Notes: a model not told the origin generated them from the letters alone. Counted from the stretch's first letter, positions 1-9,742 are shown. The stretch is 64,000 bases of DNA from an uncultured Ruegeria sp. (GCF_947500045.1 NZ_CANMQQ010000006.1:124001-188000), one strand, 5' to 3'. A program made the numbers and translations.

Positions 1-1070
1 ACGACGCCTTCCCCGGATCGCACCCGCTGTTCGCTGGCCCGCTTGGCTACAACGGCTCGAAAGCCGGTATGCAGTTGATCAAGGAAGCCGACGTGGTTCT
101 GTGCCTCGGTACCCGTCTGAACCCCTTCTCGACCCTGCCGGGCTACGGAATGGAATACTGGCCTGCAGACGCGAAGATCATTCAGGTCGACATCAACCCC
201 GACCGTATCGGCCTGACCAAGAAGGTCTCGGTTGGTATCGTGGGTGATGCAGCAACTGTTGCTACTAACATCCTGAACCAACTGTCTGATACAGCTGGTG
301 ACGAAGGTCGTGATGCGCGCAAGGCGAAGATCGCTGAAACCAAGTCGCGCTGGGCGCAAGAGCTGACTTCGATGGATCACGAGCAAGACGATCCGGGCAC
401 CACCTGGAACGAACGCGCCCGCGCTGACAAGCCCGATTGGTTGAGCCCGCGCAAAGCATGGCGTGCGATCCAGTCCGCCCTGCCGAAAGAGGCAATCATT
501 TCGTCCGATATCGGCAACAACTGTGCCATTGGTAACGCCTATCCATCGTTTGAAGAAGGCCGCAAGTATCTGGCCCCCGGCCTGTTTGGCCCCTGCGGCT
601 ATGGCCTGCCGTCAGTAATCGGTGCCAAAATTGGCTGCCCGGATGTTCCGGTTGTTGGTTTCTCGGGCGACGGTGCCTTCGGCATCGCGGTCACTGAACT
701 GACTGCGATCGGTCGCGAAGAATGGCCCGCCGTCACTCAGGTTGTGTTCCGCAACTATCAGTGGGGTGCGGAAAAGCGCAACTCGACGCTCTGGTTCGAT
801 GACAACTTCGTCGGCACCGAACTGGACACCAAGGTATCTTATGCAGGTATCGCAGAGGCCTGCGGCCTGAAAGGCGTCGTGGCCCGTACCATGGACGAAC
901 TGACCGCCGCGCTGAGCCAGGCGGTCGAAGATCAGAAGAACGGCATCACCACCCTGATCGAAGCAATGATCAACCAGGAACTGGGTGAGCCCTTCCGTCG
1001 CGACGCGATGAAGAATCCGGTTGAGGTTGCCGGTATCGACGCAAGCGACATGCGTCCGCAGCAAGTTTGA
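1..1070 (+). CDS. xsc: Sulfoacetaldehyde acetyltransferase, C-terminal part
   Basis: The open frame is entered from the window edge (first full codon at base 3), so the N-terminal part is missing; about 356 residues are present. Xsc is a thiamine-diphosphate enzyme that converts sulfoacetaldehyde plus phosphate to acetyl phosphate and sulfite in taurine/sulfonate catabolism. The visible part covers the central and C-terminal ThDP-enzyme domains, including a GDGAFG segment (around base 668) followed about 25 residues later by Asn in FRNYQWG, the expected ThDP/Mg motif. The product sulfite would be handled by soeABC just downstream. Phosphate acetyltransferase (pta), which often follows xsc, is not here. 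Family assignment is from recognised sequence character. Confidence 0.9.
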   Translation, partial: DAFPGSHPLFAGPLGYNGSKAGMQLIKEADVVLCLGTRLNPFSTLPGYGMEYWPADAKIIQVDINPDRIGLTKKVSVGIVGDAATVATNILNQLSDTAGDEGRDARKAKIAETKSRWAQELTSMDHEQDDPGTTWNERARADKPDWLSPRKAWRAIQSALPKEAIISSDIGNNCAIGNAYPSFEEGRKYLAPGLFGPCGYGLPSVIGAKIGCPDVPVVGFSGDGAFGIAVTELTAIGREEWPAVTQVVFRNYQWGAEKRNSTLWFDDNFVGTELDTKVSYAGIAEACGLKGVVARTMDELTAALSQAVEDQKNGITTLIEAMINQELGEPFRRDAMKNPVEVAGIDASDMRPQQV

Positions 1071-1090
1071 TCGCTGTCAAAAACATAAGC

Positions 1091-1112
1091 CGGACCGGGT
1101 TTAGCCGGTCCG
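1091..1112 (+). terminator. Hairpin in the xsc-soeA gap
   Basis: An 8-base perfect inverted repeat (CGGACCGG / CCGGTCCG) with a 6-base loop lies 20 bases after the xsc stop. No T-run follows, so it may be a weak terminator, an attenuator or an mRNA 3' stabiliser. It would allow uncoupling of xsc from soeABC. Confidence 0.4.
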
Positions 1113-1241
1113 CGCACCCAAATACTGAAGGAAAAGGGCGATTGCGCTCTCTTCCTTTGAACGGTTGAGCCCGGCCTCATTCCGCTCCAGTGTGCTCAAC
1201 ACGATCAAGTACCAAGGCGAACCGCCACAGGGAGAGTAAGC

Positions 1242-4058
1242 GTGAACCAACAACCGGACCTCAACCTATCGCCACCGGTATCGGACGAGATTCGCCGCAC
1301 CACCTGCTACATGTGTGCCTGCCGCTGCGGTATCAACGTGCACATGAAGGATGGAAAGGTCGCCTATATCGAAGGCAATCGGGATCATCCGGTGAACAAA
1401 GGTGTTCTCTGCGCCAAGGGCAGTGCGGGGATCATGCAGGTGAATGCACCTTCACGGCTGCGTGCACCGCTGAAACGGGTCGGCCCACGTGGTTCGGGCG
1501 AATTCGAAGAGATCAGCTGGGACGAAGCACTTGATATCGCCGTTGGCTGGCTGAAGCCAATACGCGAGGACAACCCCGAAAAACTGGCTTTTTTCACCGG
1601 ACGCGACCAAAGCCAAAGCTTCACCAGCTTCTGGGCGCAAAACTTCGGCACCTGCAACTACGCAGCCCATGGCGGGTTCTGCTCGGTCAACATGGCGGCG
1701 GGCGGCATCTATACGATGGGCGGCGCGTTCTGGGAGTTCGGCCAGCCCGACTGGGATCATACCAAACTGTTCATGCTGTTCGGCGTGGCCGAAGATCACG
1801 ACAGCAACCCGATCAAGATGGGTATCGGCAAGATCAAGGCGCGCGGCGCGCGGGTGATTGGCGTGAACCCCATTCGCTCGGGCTATAATGCGGTCGCTGA
1901 TGATTGGGTCGGCATCACGCCCGGCACCGATGGGTTGTTCATCCTGTCGATGATCCACGTCCTGATGAAGGCGGGCAAGATCGACCTGGACTACCTCAGC
2001 CGGTACACCAATGCTCCGGTTCTGGTGGATGCGTCAGAAGGGCCCGGTAAGGGTCTGTTCCTGCGGGATGCGGACGGCAAGCCGCTGGTCATCGATCGTA
2101 AAACCGGCAAGTTGACCGCATTTGACAAGCCCGGCGTTCGCCCTGACCTGTCGGCAACTTATGAAAAGGACGGCATTACCCATCGTCCGGTGTTCCACCT
2201 GATGGCCGAGAAGTACCTCAGCGAAGACTACGCGCCAGAGAACATTGCCGATCAATGCGGCATCCCCGCCAGTCGCATCCGCGCCATCGCAGGCGAACTG
2301 GCCCGCGTGGCCTTTGACGAAGCGTTTGAACTGGATCATGAATGGACCGACTTCCGCGGTGAGAAACACACCAAGATGATCGGTCGCCCGGTCGCGATGC
2401 ACTCGATGCGCGGTGTGTCAGCCCATGCCAACGGTTTCCAGACCTGCCGCGCGCTGCATGTTCTGCAGATCATTCTCGGCACGGTCGAGGTTCCCGGTGG
2501 GTTCCGCTTCAAGCCGCCCTATCCCAAACCGGTCGAAGCGCACCCAACCCCCCACTGCAAGGTCACCCCTAACTCACCCCTGGACGGGCCGCATCTTGGC
2601 TTTGTTCAAGGCCCCGAGCATCTGGCGCTGAAAGACGACGGCAGCCCGGCCCGGATCGACAAGGCCTTCACTTGGGACAACCCTATGTCCAGCCACGGCC
2701 TGATGCATATGGTGATCTCGAACGCCCATGCGGGTGATCCCTACAAAATCGACACGCTGTTCATGTACATGGCGAACATGTCATGGAACTCGTCCATGAA
2801 CACCAAGGGTGTCATGGGGATGCTGACGGACAAGGATGAAAGCGGCGAATACGTCATTCCACACATCATCTATTCCGATGCCTACAGCTCGGAAATGGTG
2901 GCCTATGCCGACCTGATCCTGCCTGATACCACATATCTGGAGCGCCACGATTGTATCTCGCTTCTGGACCGCCCGATTTGCGAGGCCGAGGCGGCAGCAG
3001 ATGCGATCCGCTGGCCGGTGATCGAACCCGACCGCGACGTGCGCGGGTTTCAATCCGTCCTGATCGATCTGGCAAACCGTCTGGATTTGCCGGGGTTCAC
3101 CAAGGAAGACGGCAGCGCCAAGTGGCAGGACTATGCGGATTACATCGTCAACCATGAACGCAAACCCGGTATTGGCCCCCTCGCCGGGTTCCGCGGCGAA
3201 AACGGCGACAAGGTAGGCCGTGGAGAGGTCAACCCCGATCAGTTGAACCGCTACATCGAAAACGGCGGTTTCTACGTGTCCCATATTCCGTCGGGTGCGG
3301 ACTACTATAAACCCTGGAACACCGCCTATCAGGACTGGGCCGTGGGCATGGGCATCTATGACAGCCCGCAGCCCTATTTGTTCCAGCTCTATTCCGAGCC
3401 GATGCGCAAATTCCAGCTGGCCGCCGAAGGGCATGGTGAACGGCAACCACCTGAACACCTGCGCCAGCGCATCAAAGATACAATGGATCCGCTTCCGATC
3501 TGGTACGACACAGACCAGACCGGCAACGAAGGCTTCACCGTCAACGCACTAACCCAACGCCCAATGGCGATGTATCACAGCTGGGGCACTCAGAACGCTT
3601 GGCTGCGCCAGTTGCACGGGCGCAATCCGCTTTATGTCCCGACCAAGCTGATGCGCGAACACGGGCTGGAAGATGGCGATTGGGCCAAAGTCAGCTCTCC
3701 GCATGGTGCGATCACAGTGCCCGTCATGGAAATGGCCGCGCTGAACGACAACACGGTCTGGACCTGGAACGCCATTGGCAAACGCAAGGGCGCATGGGCC
3801 TTGCAGGAAGATGCACCTGAAGCCACCAAGGGCTTCCTGCTGAATCATCTTATCCACGAGCTGTTGCCTCCAAAAGGCGACGGCCTGCGTTGGGCCAACT
3901 CTGATCCGATCACCGGTCAGGCCGCATGGTTTGATCTGAAGGTTAAGATCGAAAAGGCCGCACCGCCGATCGATAGCGAAAGCCAGCCCGAGTTCCCCGC
4001 GATCAAATCTCCTGTTGGCAAAGGTCCGAAAGATCTGGCTTGGAAGGTGGGCAAATGA
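1242..4058 (+). CDS. soeA: Sulfite dehydrogenase molybdopterin subunit SoeA
   Basis: 938 residues from a GTG start preceded by GGGAGA. It is a DMSO-reductase-family molybdopterin oxidoreductase. An N-terminal [4Fe-4S] motif is visible as Cys22, Cys25, Cys29 and Cys57, followed by the MPT-binding domains and a C-terminal Mo-dinucleotide-binding domain (about 800-900). There is no Tat or Sec signal, which agrees with the known cytoplasmic placement of SoeA. Together with SoeB and SoeC it forms a membrane-attached complex oxidising sulfite to sulfate and passing electrons to quinone. The position straight after xsc, which makes sulfite, supports Soe over other family members such as polysulfide or tetrathionate reductases, which resemble it. 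Confidence 0.85.
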   Translation: MNQQPDLNLSPPVSDEIRRTTCYMCACRCGINVHMKDGKVAYIEGNRDHPVNKGVLCAKGSAGIMQVNAPSRLRAPLKRVGPRGSGEFEEISWDEALDIAVGWLKPIREDNPEKLAFFTGRDQSQSFTSFWAQNFGTCNYAAHGGFCSVNMAAGGIYTMGGAFWEFGQPDWDHTKLFMLFGVAEDHDSNPIKMGIGKIKARGARVIGVNPIRSGYNAVADDWVGITPGTDGLFILSMIHVLMKAGKIDLDYLSRYTNAPVLVDASEGPGKGLFLRDADGKPLVIDRKTGKLTAFDKPGVRPDLSATYEKDGITHRPVFHLMAEKYLSEDYAPENIADQCGIPASRIRAIAGELARVAFDEAFELDHEWTDFRGEKHTKMIGRPVAMHSMRGVSAHANGFQTCRALHVLQIILGTVEVPGGFRFKPPYPKPVEAHPTPHCKVTPNSPLDGPHLGFVQGPEHLALKDDGSPARIDKAFTWDNPMSSHGLMHMVISNAHAGDPYKIDTLFMYMANMSWNSSMNTKGVMGMLTDKDESGEYVIPHIIYSDAYSSEMVAYADLILPDTTYLERHDCISLLDRPICEAEAAADAIRWPVIEPDRDVRGFQSVLIDLANRLDLPGFTKEDGSAKWQDYADYIVNHERKPGIGPLAGFRGENGDKVGRGEVNPDQLNRYIENGGFYVSHIPSGADYYKPWNTAYQDWAVGMGIYDSPQPYLFQLYSEPMRKFQLAAEGHGERQPPEHLRQRIKDTMDPLPIWYDTDQTGNEGFTVNALTQRPMAMYHSWGTQNAWLRQLHGRNPLYVPTKLMREHGLEDGDWAKVSSPHGAITVPVMEMAALNDNTVWTWNAIGKRKGAWALQEDAPEATKGFLLNHLIHELLPPKGDGLRWANSDPITGQAAWFDLKVKIEKAAPPIDSESQPEFPAIKSPVGKGPKDLAWKVGK

Positions 4059-4069
4059 CCCGATCGGCG

Positions 4070-4131
4070 CTTCATTTGGCCAAAAATATCCCGGGGAGGG
4101 CGAGGGGCTGGCCCCTCGCTCCTGCCCTCAC
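4070..4131 (-). repeat. Dispersed hairpin element, copy A (inverted, inside soe operon)
   Basis: Read on the minus strand this holds a GC-rich hairpin (GCGAGGGGC / GCCCCTCGC) followed by a conserved tail, CCGGGATATTTTTGGCC then AAATGAAG. Copy B at 5781 has the same tail on the plus strand. It lies between the soeA stop and the soeB start. Confidence 0.6.
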
Positions 4132-4155
4132 CATGAAATCGAAGGCAAGGCAGTC

Positions 4156-4905
4156 ATGACCCAACTTCCCGAATCCACCGACCGCAAGATGGGTCTGGTC
4201 ATTGACCTTGACACTTGCGTCGGCTGCCACGCGTGCGTGATTTCGTGCAAAGGCTGGAACACCGAAAACTACGGTGCTCCGCTGTCGGATCAGGACGCCT
4301 ATGGAGCCGACCCCTCGGGCACTTTCCTGAACCGTGTACATTCCTACGAGGTGCAGCCTGCCGAAGGGCACGCCCAGCTGATCCACTTCCCCAAATCCTG
4401 CCTGCATTGCGAGGATGCCCCCTGCGTCACCGTCTGCCCGACCGGTGCCAGCTACAAGCGGGTCGAGGATGGGATCGTTCTGGTCAATGAAAGCGATTGT
4501 ATCGGCTGCGGACTTTGCGCGTGGTCTTGCCCTTATGGCGCCCGCGAGATGGACGCGACCGAGGGCGTAATGAAGAAATGCACGCTGTGCGTGGACCGCA
4601 TCTATAATGAAAACCTGCCTGAAGTGGATCGTGTGCCCTCTTGCGTTCGCACCTGCCCTGCAGGCGCACGTCACTTTGGTGACCTGGGTGATCCTACCAG
4701 CGACGTCAGCATACTGGTTGCTGAACGCGGCGGTATGGACCTGATGCCTGAACTGGGCACAAAACCCGTGAACAAATATCTGCCGCCCCGGCCCAAGGAC
4801 CAAATTGAGGAACAGATCGACATTCTGGCCCCACTTTTGGCGCCCATCGCCGAAGAGCCTAAGAGTTTTCTAGGTTGGCTCGACAAGACACTGGAGAAGC
4901 TCTGA
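4156..4905 (+). CDS. soeB: Sulfite dehydrogenase iron-sulfur subunit SoeB
   Basis: 249 residues. The ATG at 4156 is chosen because the in-frame sequence upstream is not conserved-looking and crosses the hairpin element; the next residues lead directly into the first ferredoxin motif. It is a DmsB/PhsB-type electron-transfer subunit with four clusters of cysteines for [4Fe-4S] centres: TCVGCHACVISC (from Cys21), SCLHCEDAPCVTVCP, DCIGCGLCAWSCP, and the pairs KCTLC and SCVRTCP. It passes electrons from the SoeA molybdenum site to SoeC. The stop codon overlaps the soeC start by one base. Confidence 0.87.
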   Translation: MTQLPESTDRKMGLVIDLDTCVGCHACVISCKGWNTENYGAPLSDQDAYGADPSGTFLNRVHSYEVQPAEGHAQLIHFPKSCLHCEDAPCVTVCPTGASYKRVEDGIVLVNESDCIGCGLCAWSCPYGAREMDATEGVMKKCTLCVDRIYNENLPEVDRVPSCVRTCPAGARHFGDLGDPTSDVSILVAERGGMDLMPELGTKPVNKYLPPRPKDQIEEQIDILAPLLAPIAEEPKSFLGWLDKTLEKL

Positions 4906-5777
4906 TGCACCCAGCCCCTTCAGTAATCGTTTTCACCACCCTATCCGGCCTCGGCTTTGGTCTATTGTTCTTTTTGGGGCTCGGGGTGCCTGACGTCTCG
5001 GGCTGGGTTGCATTTGTGTTCTTCGCAATAGCGTTTGGCCTGTCGGTTGGCGGGTTGATGGCCTCGACCTTCCACCTCAGCCACCCCGAACGCGCGTTGA
5101 AAGCGTTCACACAATGGAGATCAAGCTGGTTGAGTCGTGAGGGCTGTTGCGCAGTTCTTGCCCTAATTTCTATGGGGCTATATGCGATTGGCATTATCTT
5201 TCTGGGCCAGCGCTGGGGCTTCTTCGGCATCCTTGGATCAATTCTGTCGTTGGCAACCGTATTCACGACATCAATGATCTACACACAACTCAGGACAATC
5301 CCACGCTGGAACATGAAACTGACGCCTATCCTGTTCCTCAGCTTTAGCCTCGCGGGTGGCGCATTGCTGGCGGGTCAGACCCGGATCGCGATGCCATTGC
5401 TGTTGGTCGCAGCGCTGGTGCAAATTCTGTATTGGCGGCAAGGTGACAAGGCGTTTGCAGACTCTGGCACCGATCTGGGAACCGCAACGGGGCTTGGTGA
5501 CCTCGGAACCGTGCGTGCGTTCGAGCCGCCACATACCGGAACAAACTACCTGCTGCGCGAGTTTGTCCATGTGGTCGGGCGCAAGCACGCCGAAAAGCTA
5601 CGGTTGATTTCGTTTGTACTGGCCTTTTTCCTGCCCATCGCCCTGTTGCTGATCCCGTTCAGCCATTTCTTTGCGTTGCTGGCGGTCCTGTCGCATCTGG
5701 CCGGTGTAGCGACGTCGCGCTGGTTGTTCTTCGCACAGGCCGAACATGTAGTCGGGTTATACTACGGCAAGCGCTGA
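4905..5777 (+). CDS. soeC: Sulfite dehydrogenase membrane anchor SoeC (DmsC-like)
   Basis: 290 residues, almost entirely hydrophobic, with about eight membrane segments starting at residue 7. This is the DmsC-type anchor that binds the SoeAB heterodimer to the cytoplasmic face of the inner membrane and hands electrons to ubiquinone. The ATG at 4905 overlaps the soeB stop (TGATG), showing translational coupling; a longer frame from 4875 is possible but unneeded. A hairpin element (copy B) follows at once and probably ends the transcript. Confidence 0.85.
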   Translation: MHPAPSVIVFTTLSGLGFGLLFFLGLGVPDVSGWVAFVFFAIAFGLSVGGLMASTFHLSHPERALKAFTQWRSSWLSREGCCAVLALISMGLYAIGIIFLGQRWGFFGILGSILSLATVFTTSMIYTQLRTIPRWNMKLTPILFLSFSLAGGALLAGQTRIAMPLLLVAALVQILYWRQGDKAFADSGTDLGTATGLGDLGTVRAFEPPHTGTNYLLREFVHVVGRKHAEKLRLISFVLAFFLPIALLLIPFSHFFALLAVLSHLAGVATSRWLFFAQAEHVVGLYYGKR

Positions 5778-5780
5778 AAA

Positions 5781-5842
5781 GGGGGCGCTGCCCCCGCCGC
5801 GGCAAGCCGCGACTCCCCCGAGATATTTAAGGCCAGATGAAG
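5781..5842 (+). repeat. Dispersed hairpin element, copy B, probable soeC terminator
   Basis: Two consecutive hairpins (GGGGGC-GCT-GCCCCC, then CGCGGC-AA-GCCGCG) are followed by CCCCGAGATATTTAAGGCC and AGATGAAG. It lies 3 bases after the soeC stop. It shares hairpin order and tail with copy C at 26477 and, inverted, copy A at 4070. It probably acts as a transcript end. Confidence 0.65.
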
Positions 5843-5917
5843 TTTGGGTCCCAGAATTCAAAGGGCGGCGTTCGAATTCCGAAGCCGCCCATTTTCTTTG
5901 AGTTCATTGAAACAGGT

Positions 5918-6790
5918 TCAGATCAGTCCAGCATGTACCATCGCTGAGTCGATGGCAGCTTTGGTGCTGTCATCCAACTCGGTCAGGGGTGAACGCACCT
6001 CAGTGCTGCACATGCCAAGTTTGCTGAGGGCGTATTTCGCGCCAACCAAACCGGGCTCAATAAAGATCGCTTCGTGAAGTGGCATCAAGCGATCCTGATA
6101 GTCCAGCGCCTTCGCATAATCACCAGCCAGCATTGCCTGCTGAAATTCCGCGCAAAGTTTCGGAGCCACATTCGCCGTAACCGAGATGCAGCCGACACCG
6201 CCATGCGCATTGAAGCCTAGCGCGGTCGCGTCTTCCCCGGACAGCTGACAGAAATCGGTGCCACAGCTTGCACGTTGCTGGCTAACGCGCGCCAGATCAC
6301 CTGTGGCGTCTTTGACACCGATAATGCGCGGCAACTTCGCCAGCTCACCCATCGTTGCGGGTGTCATGTCTACGACCGAGCGCCCCGGGATATTGTAGAT
6401 GATGATCGGAATATCGGCACAATCATGTAGGGCGCGGAAATGCGAGAACAGCCCTTTCTGGGATGGCTTGTTGTAGTATGGCGTCACCACAAGCGCCGCG
6501 TCCGCACCTACCTTTTGAGCGAATCGCACAAACCGGATCGCCTCGACCGTGTTGTTGGATCCTGCACCGGCAATGACTGGAACCCGCCCTGCGGATGTCT
6601 TGACGACCTGTTCCACGACGATCTCGTGCTCTTCATGACTAAGCGTTGGGCTTTCACCCGTGGTCCCAACAGGGACCAACCCCGTCGAGCCCTGCTGAAT
6701 CTGCCACTCCACCAGATGTTTGAGCGTATCCAGGTCCAACTCGCCGTTGCTGAACGGGGTAACGAGTGCCGGCATAGACCCTGTGAACAT
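5918..6790 (-). CDS. dapA: 4-hydroxy-tetrahydrodipicolinate synthase
   Basis: 290 residues, the usual DapA length. It condenses pyruvate with aspartate semialdehyde in the lysine and meso-diaminopimelate pathway, in the cytoplasm. The TIM-barrel active-site residues are visible: Thr43-Thr44 in VGTTGE, Tyr132 in IYNIPGR, Arg137 and the Schiff-base Lys160 in IGVKDATGD. It is divergent from the lytic transglycosylase gene at 6917, so the 127-base gap probably holds promoters for both. A related aldolase (KDG or N-acetylneuraminate lyase) is less likely given the complete DapA motif set. Confidence 0.95.
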   Translation of the reverse strand: MFTGSMPALVTPFSNGELDLDTLKHLVEWQIQQGSTGLVPVGTTGESPTLSHEEHEIVVEQVVKTSAGRVPVIAGAGSNNTVEAIRFVRFAQKVGADAALVVTPYYNKPSQKGLFSHFRALHDCADIPIIIYNIPGRSVVDMTPATMGELAKLPRIIGVKDATGDLARVSQQRASCGTDFCQLSGEDATALGFNAHGGVGCISVTANVAPKLCAEFQQAMLAGDYAKALDYQDRLMPLHEAIFIEPGLVGAKYALSKLGMCSTEVRSPLTELDDSTKAAIDSAMVHAGLI

Positions 6791-6916
6791 GGGTGCGCTC
6801 CTTCGAGGTGCAGATTGCAGTTTTTACGTCGCGGCCGCCGACAATCGTGGGTTTGTGAGTTGATCCCGGCAGCGCAAGCCTTATCCTGAATGGCTCTATC
6901 CTTGGTTGGTCAGGAA

Positions 6917-8899
6917 ATGCAAGGGATGACACGCTTTCTAACCCTGTTGATGTCGGTGATTGTGATTTCGGCGCTTACGCTTCAGCCTGTGCGGGCGGAT
7001 GCGACCGGGAATCTGCGCGCCGGGCTTGATACCATGCGCAAAGGTGACTGGAATCAAGCGCTGAAAGTAGCCGGCACGCGCGGTTCAGTGGCACGAGACA
7101 TCATCGTGTGGCACTGGCTGCGTGAGGGCTTTGGCAGTTCGGGGGATGTGCTCGTATTTCTGGAGCGCCGTCCGGATTGGCCCGGATTGGCCTGGTTGCG
7201 CCGCAAGAGCGAGCCCTCTTTTACCGGGGCCGATCCTGAGCGAGTTCTGAAATTCTATGCCGGGATGCCTCCGCAAACAGCTGAAGGTGCGTTGAATTAT
7301 GCCGTAGCCTTAAAGAGCAATGGTCGGAACGGTGATGCTGAAGCCGATATCGTGGCCGCATGGCGAACGATGCCAATGGGGTCAGGCCTGCAAAAGGATT
7401 ACCTGGAGAATTTCGGAAGCCTGCTGAAACCACATCACGCGGCGCGGTTGGACCGGATGCTGTGGGACGGGCATCTGGTTAGTGCGGGTCGAATGCTCCC
7501 TCTGATCGATACCGACTATCGCAAGCTGGCCGAGGCACGCATTGCCCTGCAAAAACGCGAGGACGGTGTGGATGGCAAGGTTGCCGCCGTGCCAGAATCA
7601 CAGGCAAAGGACCCCGGTCTGGCCTTTGATCGGTTTGTCTGGCGTGATCGAAAGGAACTGGACGACAGCGCAATCGACCTGATGCTGGCACGCTCGACCG
7701 GGCCAAAGTCGCTGGGTGAACCCGACAAATGGGCAGAAGGACGGCGCAGGCTGGCGCGGCTTGAGATGCGAATGGGCGATGCGGAACGTGCCTATGCGAT
7801 CGCTGCCAATCACCACATGACACCTGAAATGGGCTATGGGTATGCCGATCTGGAGTGGCTTTCCGGGTTTCTTGCCCTGCGTAAGTTGAACGATCCGGAC
7901 ACCGCGGTGCGTCATTTCCAGAATTTCTCGGGCGCGGTGCAATCACCTATTTCGAAAGGGCGCGGCGGATATTGGCTGGGCCGCGCCTATGCAGCGCAAG
8001 GGGACGCAGACAAAGCGCATGAGGCCTATGCAGAAGGGGCGAACCATCAAACTTCGTTCTACGGGTTGCTGGCAGCCGAGCAGATCGGTCGCCCATTTGA
8101 CAGCGAGCTGGCCAACCCGCGTCGTGCGCCCCATTGGAAACAGGCTGAATTCGCTGACTCCAGCGTGTTAGAGGCTGGATTGCTGTTGCAGCGCGCGGGT
8201 GAGGATAACTTGTCGGAACGGTTCCTGACCCATCTGGTCGAGAGCCTTGATCAGACACAAGCTGCACAACTGGGCGATCTGGCGCTTGAACTCAATGAGC
8301 CGCATCTGGCGGTGATGATCGCCAAACGCGCGGCGACAACGGGCACCGTCCTGCCCGCCGCCTATTATCCTGTCCACCCGGTTGCCGACATTGGCTTGCC
8401 AATGGCCAAAGAGATGACACTGGCCATTGCCCGGCGTGAAAGTGAGTTTGATCCAGTCGTCATCAGCGGTGCAGGCGCACGGGGATTGATGCAGGTTATG
8501 CCAGCCACCGCCAAGCTGGTGGCGACGGATCTGGGCATTTTGGGTGGCCACAAAACCGCGCGACTGACCTCGGACTGGCAGTATAACGCGAAACTGGGGG
8601 CGAACTATCTTGCGACACTGGCTGAGGATTTCAACGGAAACGTTGTGATGATGGCTGCCGGATACAATGCCGGACCCAGGCGTCCGATCTCGTGGATGGA
8701 ACGCTATGGCGACCCACGCACAGGCGCGGTGGATGTGATCGACTGGATTGAGACCATCCCCTTCAAAGAAACGCGCAACTATGTGATGCGTGTTGCCGAA
8801 AGCCTGCCGGTCTACCGCGCGCGGTTGGGGCAGCCTGCTTTGCCGGTGCCTTTCTCGCAAGAATTGGTCGGCTCAACCCTTGCGTCGTTCGCGCCATAA
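6917..8899 (+). CDS. Soluble lytic murein transglycosylase (Slt70-like)
   Basis: About 660 residues. A long alpha-helical N-terminal superhelix is followed by a C-terminal SLT domain (about 480-640). The catalytic Glu is in ARRESEF near residue 508, followed by GARGLMQVMP and AAGYNAGP, the family's conserved blocks. It cleaves peptidoglycan glycan strands to 1,6-anhydro ends in the periplasm. A Sec signal peptide is seen (FLTLLMSVIVISALTLQPVRA). The start is uncertain: ATG at 6917 and 6926 are both close to AGGA/AGGG sequences, and 6926 gives a cleaner signal peptide. The 3' end overlaps the convergent permease gene by 27 bases. Confidence 0.9.
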   Translation: MQGMTRFLTLLMSVIVISALTLQPVRADATGNLRAGLDTMRKGDWNQALKVAGTRGSVARDIIVWHWLREGFGSSGDVLVFLERRPDWPGLAWLRRKSEPSFTGADPERVLKFYAGMPPQTAEGALNYAVALKSNGRNGDAEADIVAAWRTMPMGSGLQKDYLENFGSLLKPHHAARLDRMLWDGHLVSAGRMLPLIDTDYRKLAEARIALQKREDGVDGKVAAVPESQAKDPGLAFDRFVWRDRKELDDSAIDLMLARSTGPKSLGEPDKWAEGRRRLARLEMRMGDAERAYAIAANHHMTPEMGYGYADLEWLSGFLALRKLNDPDTAVRHFQNFSGAVQSPISKGRGGYWLGRAYAAQGDADKAHEAYAEGANHQTSFYGLLAAEQIGRPFDSELANPRRAPHWKQAEFADSSVLEAGLLLQRAGEDNLSERFLTHLVESLDQTQAAQLGDLALELNEPHLAVMIAKRAATTGTVLPAAYYPVHPVADIGLPMAKEMTLAIARRESEFDPVVISGAGARGLMQVMPATAKLVATDLGILGGHKTARLTSDWQYNAKLGANYLATLAEDFNGNVVMMAAGYNAGPRRPISWMERYGDPRTGAVDVIDWIETIPFKETRNYVMRVAESLPVYRARLGQPALPVPFSQELVGSTLASFAP

Positions 8900-9742
8900 G
8901 GTGAACAGGCCCGCCGCAATCACCAAAGCTACGCCCAGAACGACCGCCGGGCGCAGTGCCTCATCGAAGATGGTGATGCCCAGAATTGCGCTCCACATCA
9001 GGTGGAAATAGGCAAAGGGTTGCACCGCGCTGGCCTCGGCCATCTCATAGCACTTGATCAGCAGCCAGTGCCCCAGCACGCCGGTGATGCAGAGCAGACC
9101 CATCCAAAGCCAGTCGCTGCTTATCATGGGTTCCCAGAACCATACACCAACAGCCGTCATCGCGACCGCACCCGCCACGCCGGTCCAGAAGAAACTGGTC
9201 GCAGTGCTGTCTTCCCGCGCGACATATCGCGTGAGCAACCCGTAGACGGCGAACATCAGCGCCGAGATCAGCGGGATAACCGCCCATGGGTTAAACACCC
9301 CCACACCAGGCTGAAGGATGATCAATACGCCGATACAGCCAACACCGATGGCCGCCCAACGCCGCCAGCCGACTTTCTCGCCCAGAACCGGCCCGCTAAG
9401 GGCGGCGATCAGCAGTGGGTAGCAGATGAACACGGCCTGACTTTCGATCAGCCCGAGGATGGTGAAGCTGAAAACAGCGACACAAATCTCAGCAGCCAGC
9501 AAAAGGCCGCGAAAGATCTGCAGCCCAAGCTGGCGGGTCTGCGCCGCCACCCGCAACCCTCCCGGTGATCTTGCTGCCACGGCGATCACGAAGACGGCAA
9601 AGAACCAGTACCGGATCATCACAACCATATAGGTGTTGTAGGTGCCCGCCAGATGGCGCGAGATTCCGTCCTGCAATGCGAACACAATCGTCGCTCCGAC
9701 CATCAGCGCGATACCGGCATTGATGTTGTTCTTCTGGCTCAT
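8873..9742 (-). CDS. DMT-superfamily (EamA) permease
   Basis: 289 residues with about ten membrane helices in two EamA repeats, an inner-membrane drug/metabolite transporter of unknown substrate. The ATG at 9742 is chosen because it overlaps the stop of the upstream mnmD-like gene (ATGA); the longer frame to 9976 is polar and is a shadow of mnmD. The C-terminus ends in a basic tail (LWRERRKG). It is translationally coupled to mnmD. Other DMT members in the window, such as RarD at 15839, are only distantly similar. Confidence 0.85.
   Translation of the reverse strand: MSQKNNINAGIALMVGATIVFALQDGISRHLAGTYNTYMVVMIRYWFFAVFVIAVAARSPGGLRVAAQTRQLGLQIFRGLLLAAEICVAVFSFTILGLIESQAVFICYPLLIAALSGPVLGEKVGWRRWAAIGVGCIGVLIILQPGVGVFNPWAVIPLISALMFAVYGLLTRYVAREDSTATSFFWTGVAGAVAMTAVGVWFWEPMISSDWLWMGLLCITGVLGHWLLIKCYEMAEASAVQPFAYFHLMWSAILGITIFDEALRPAVVLGVALVIAAGLFTLWRERRKG

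Noticed and set aside
1091..1135. A fourth copy of the dispersed hairpin element after xsc
   Set aside because: There is a hairpin and a CCAAATACT sequence, but the order and tail do not match copies A-C well enough.
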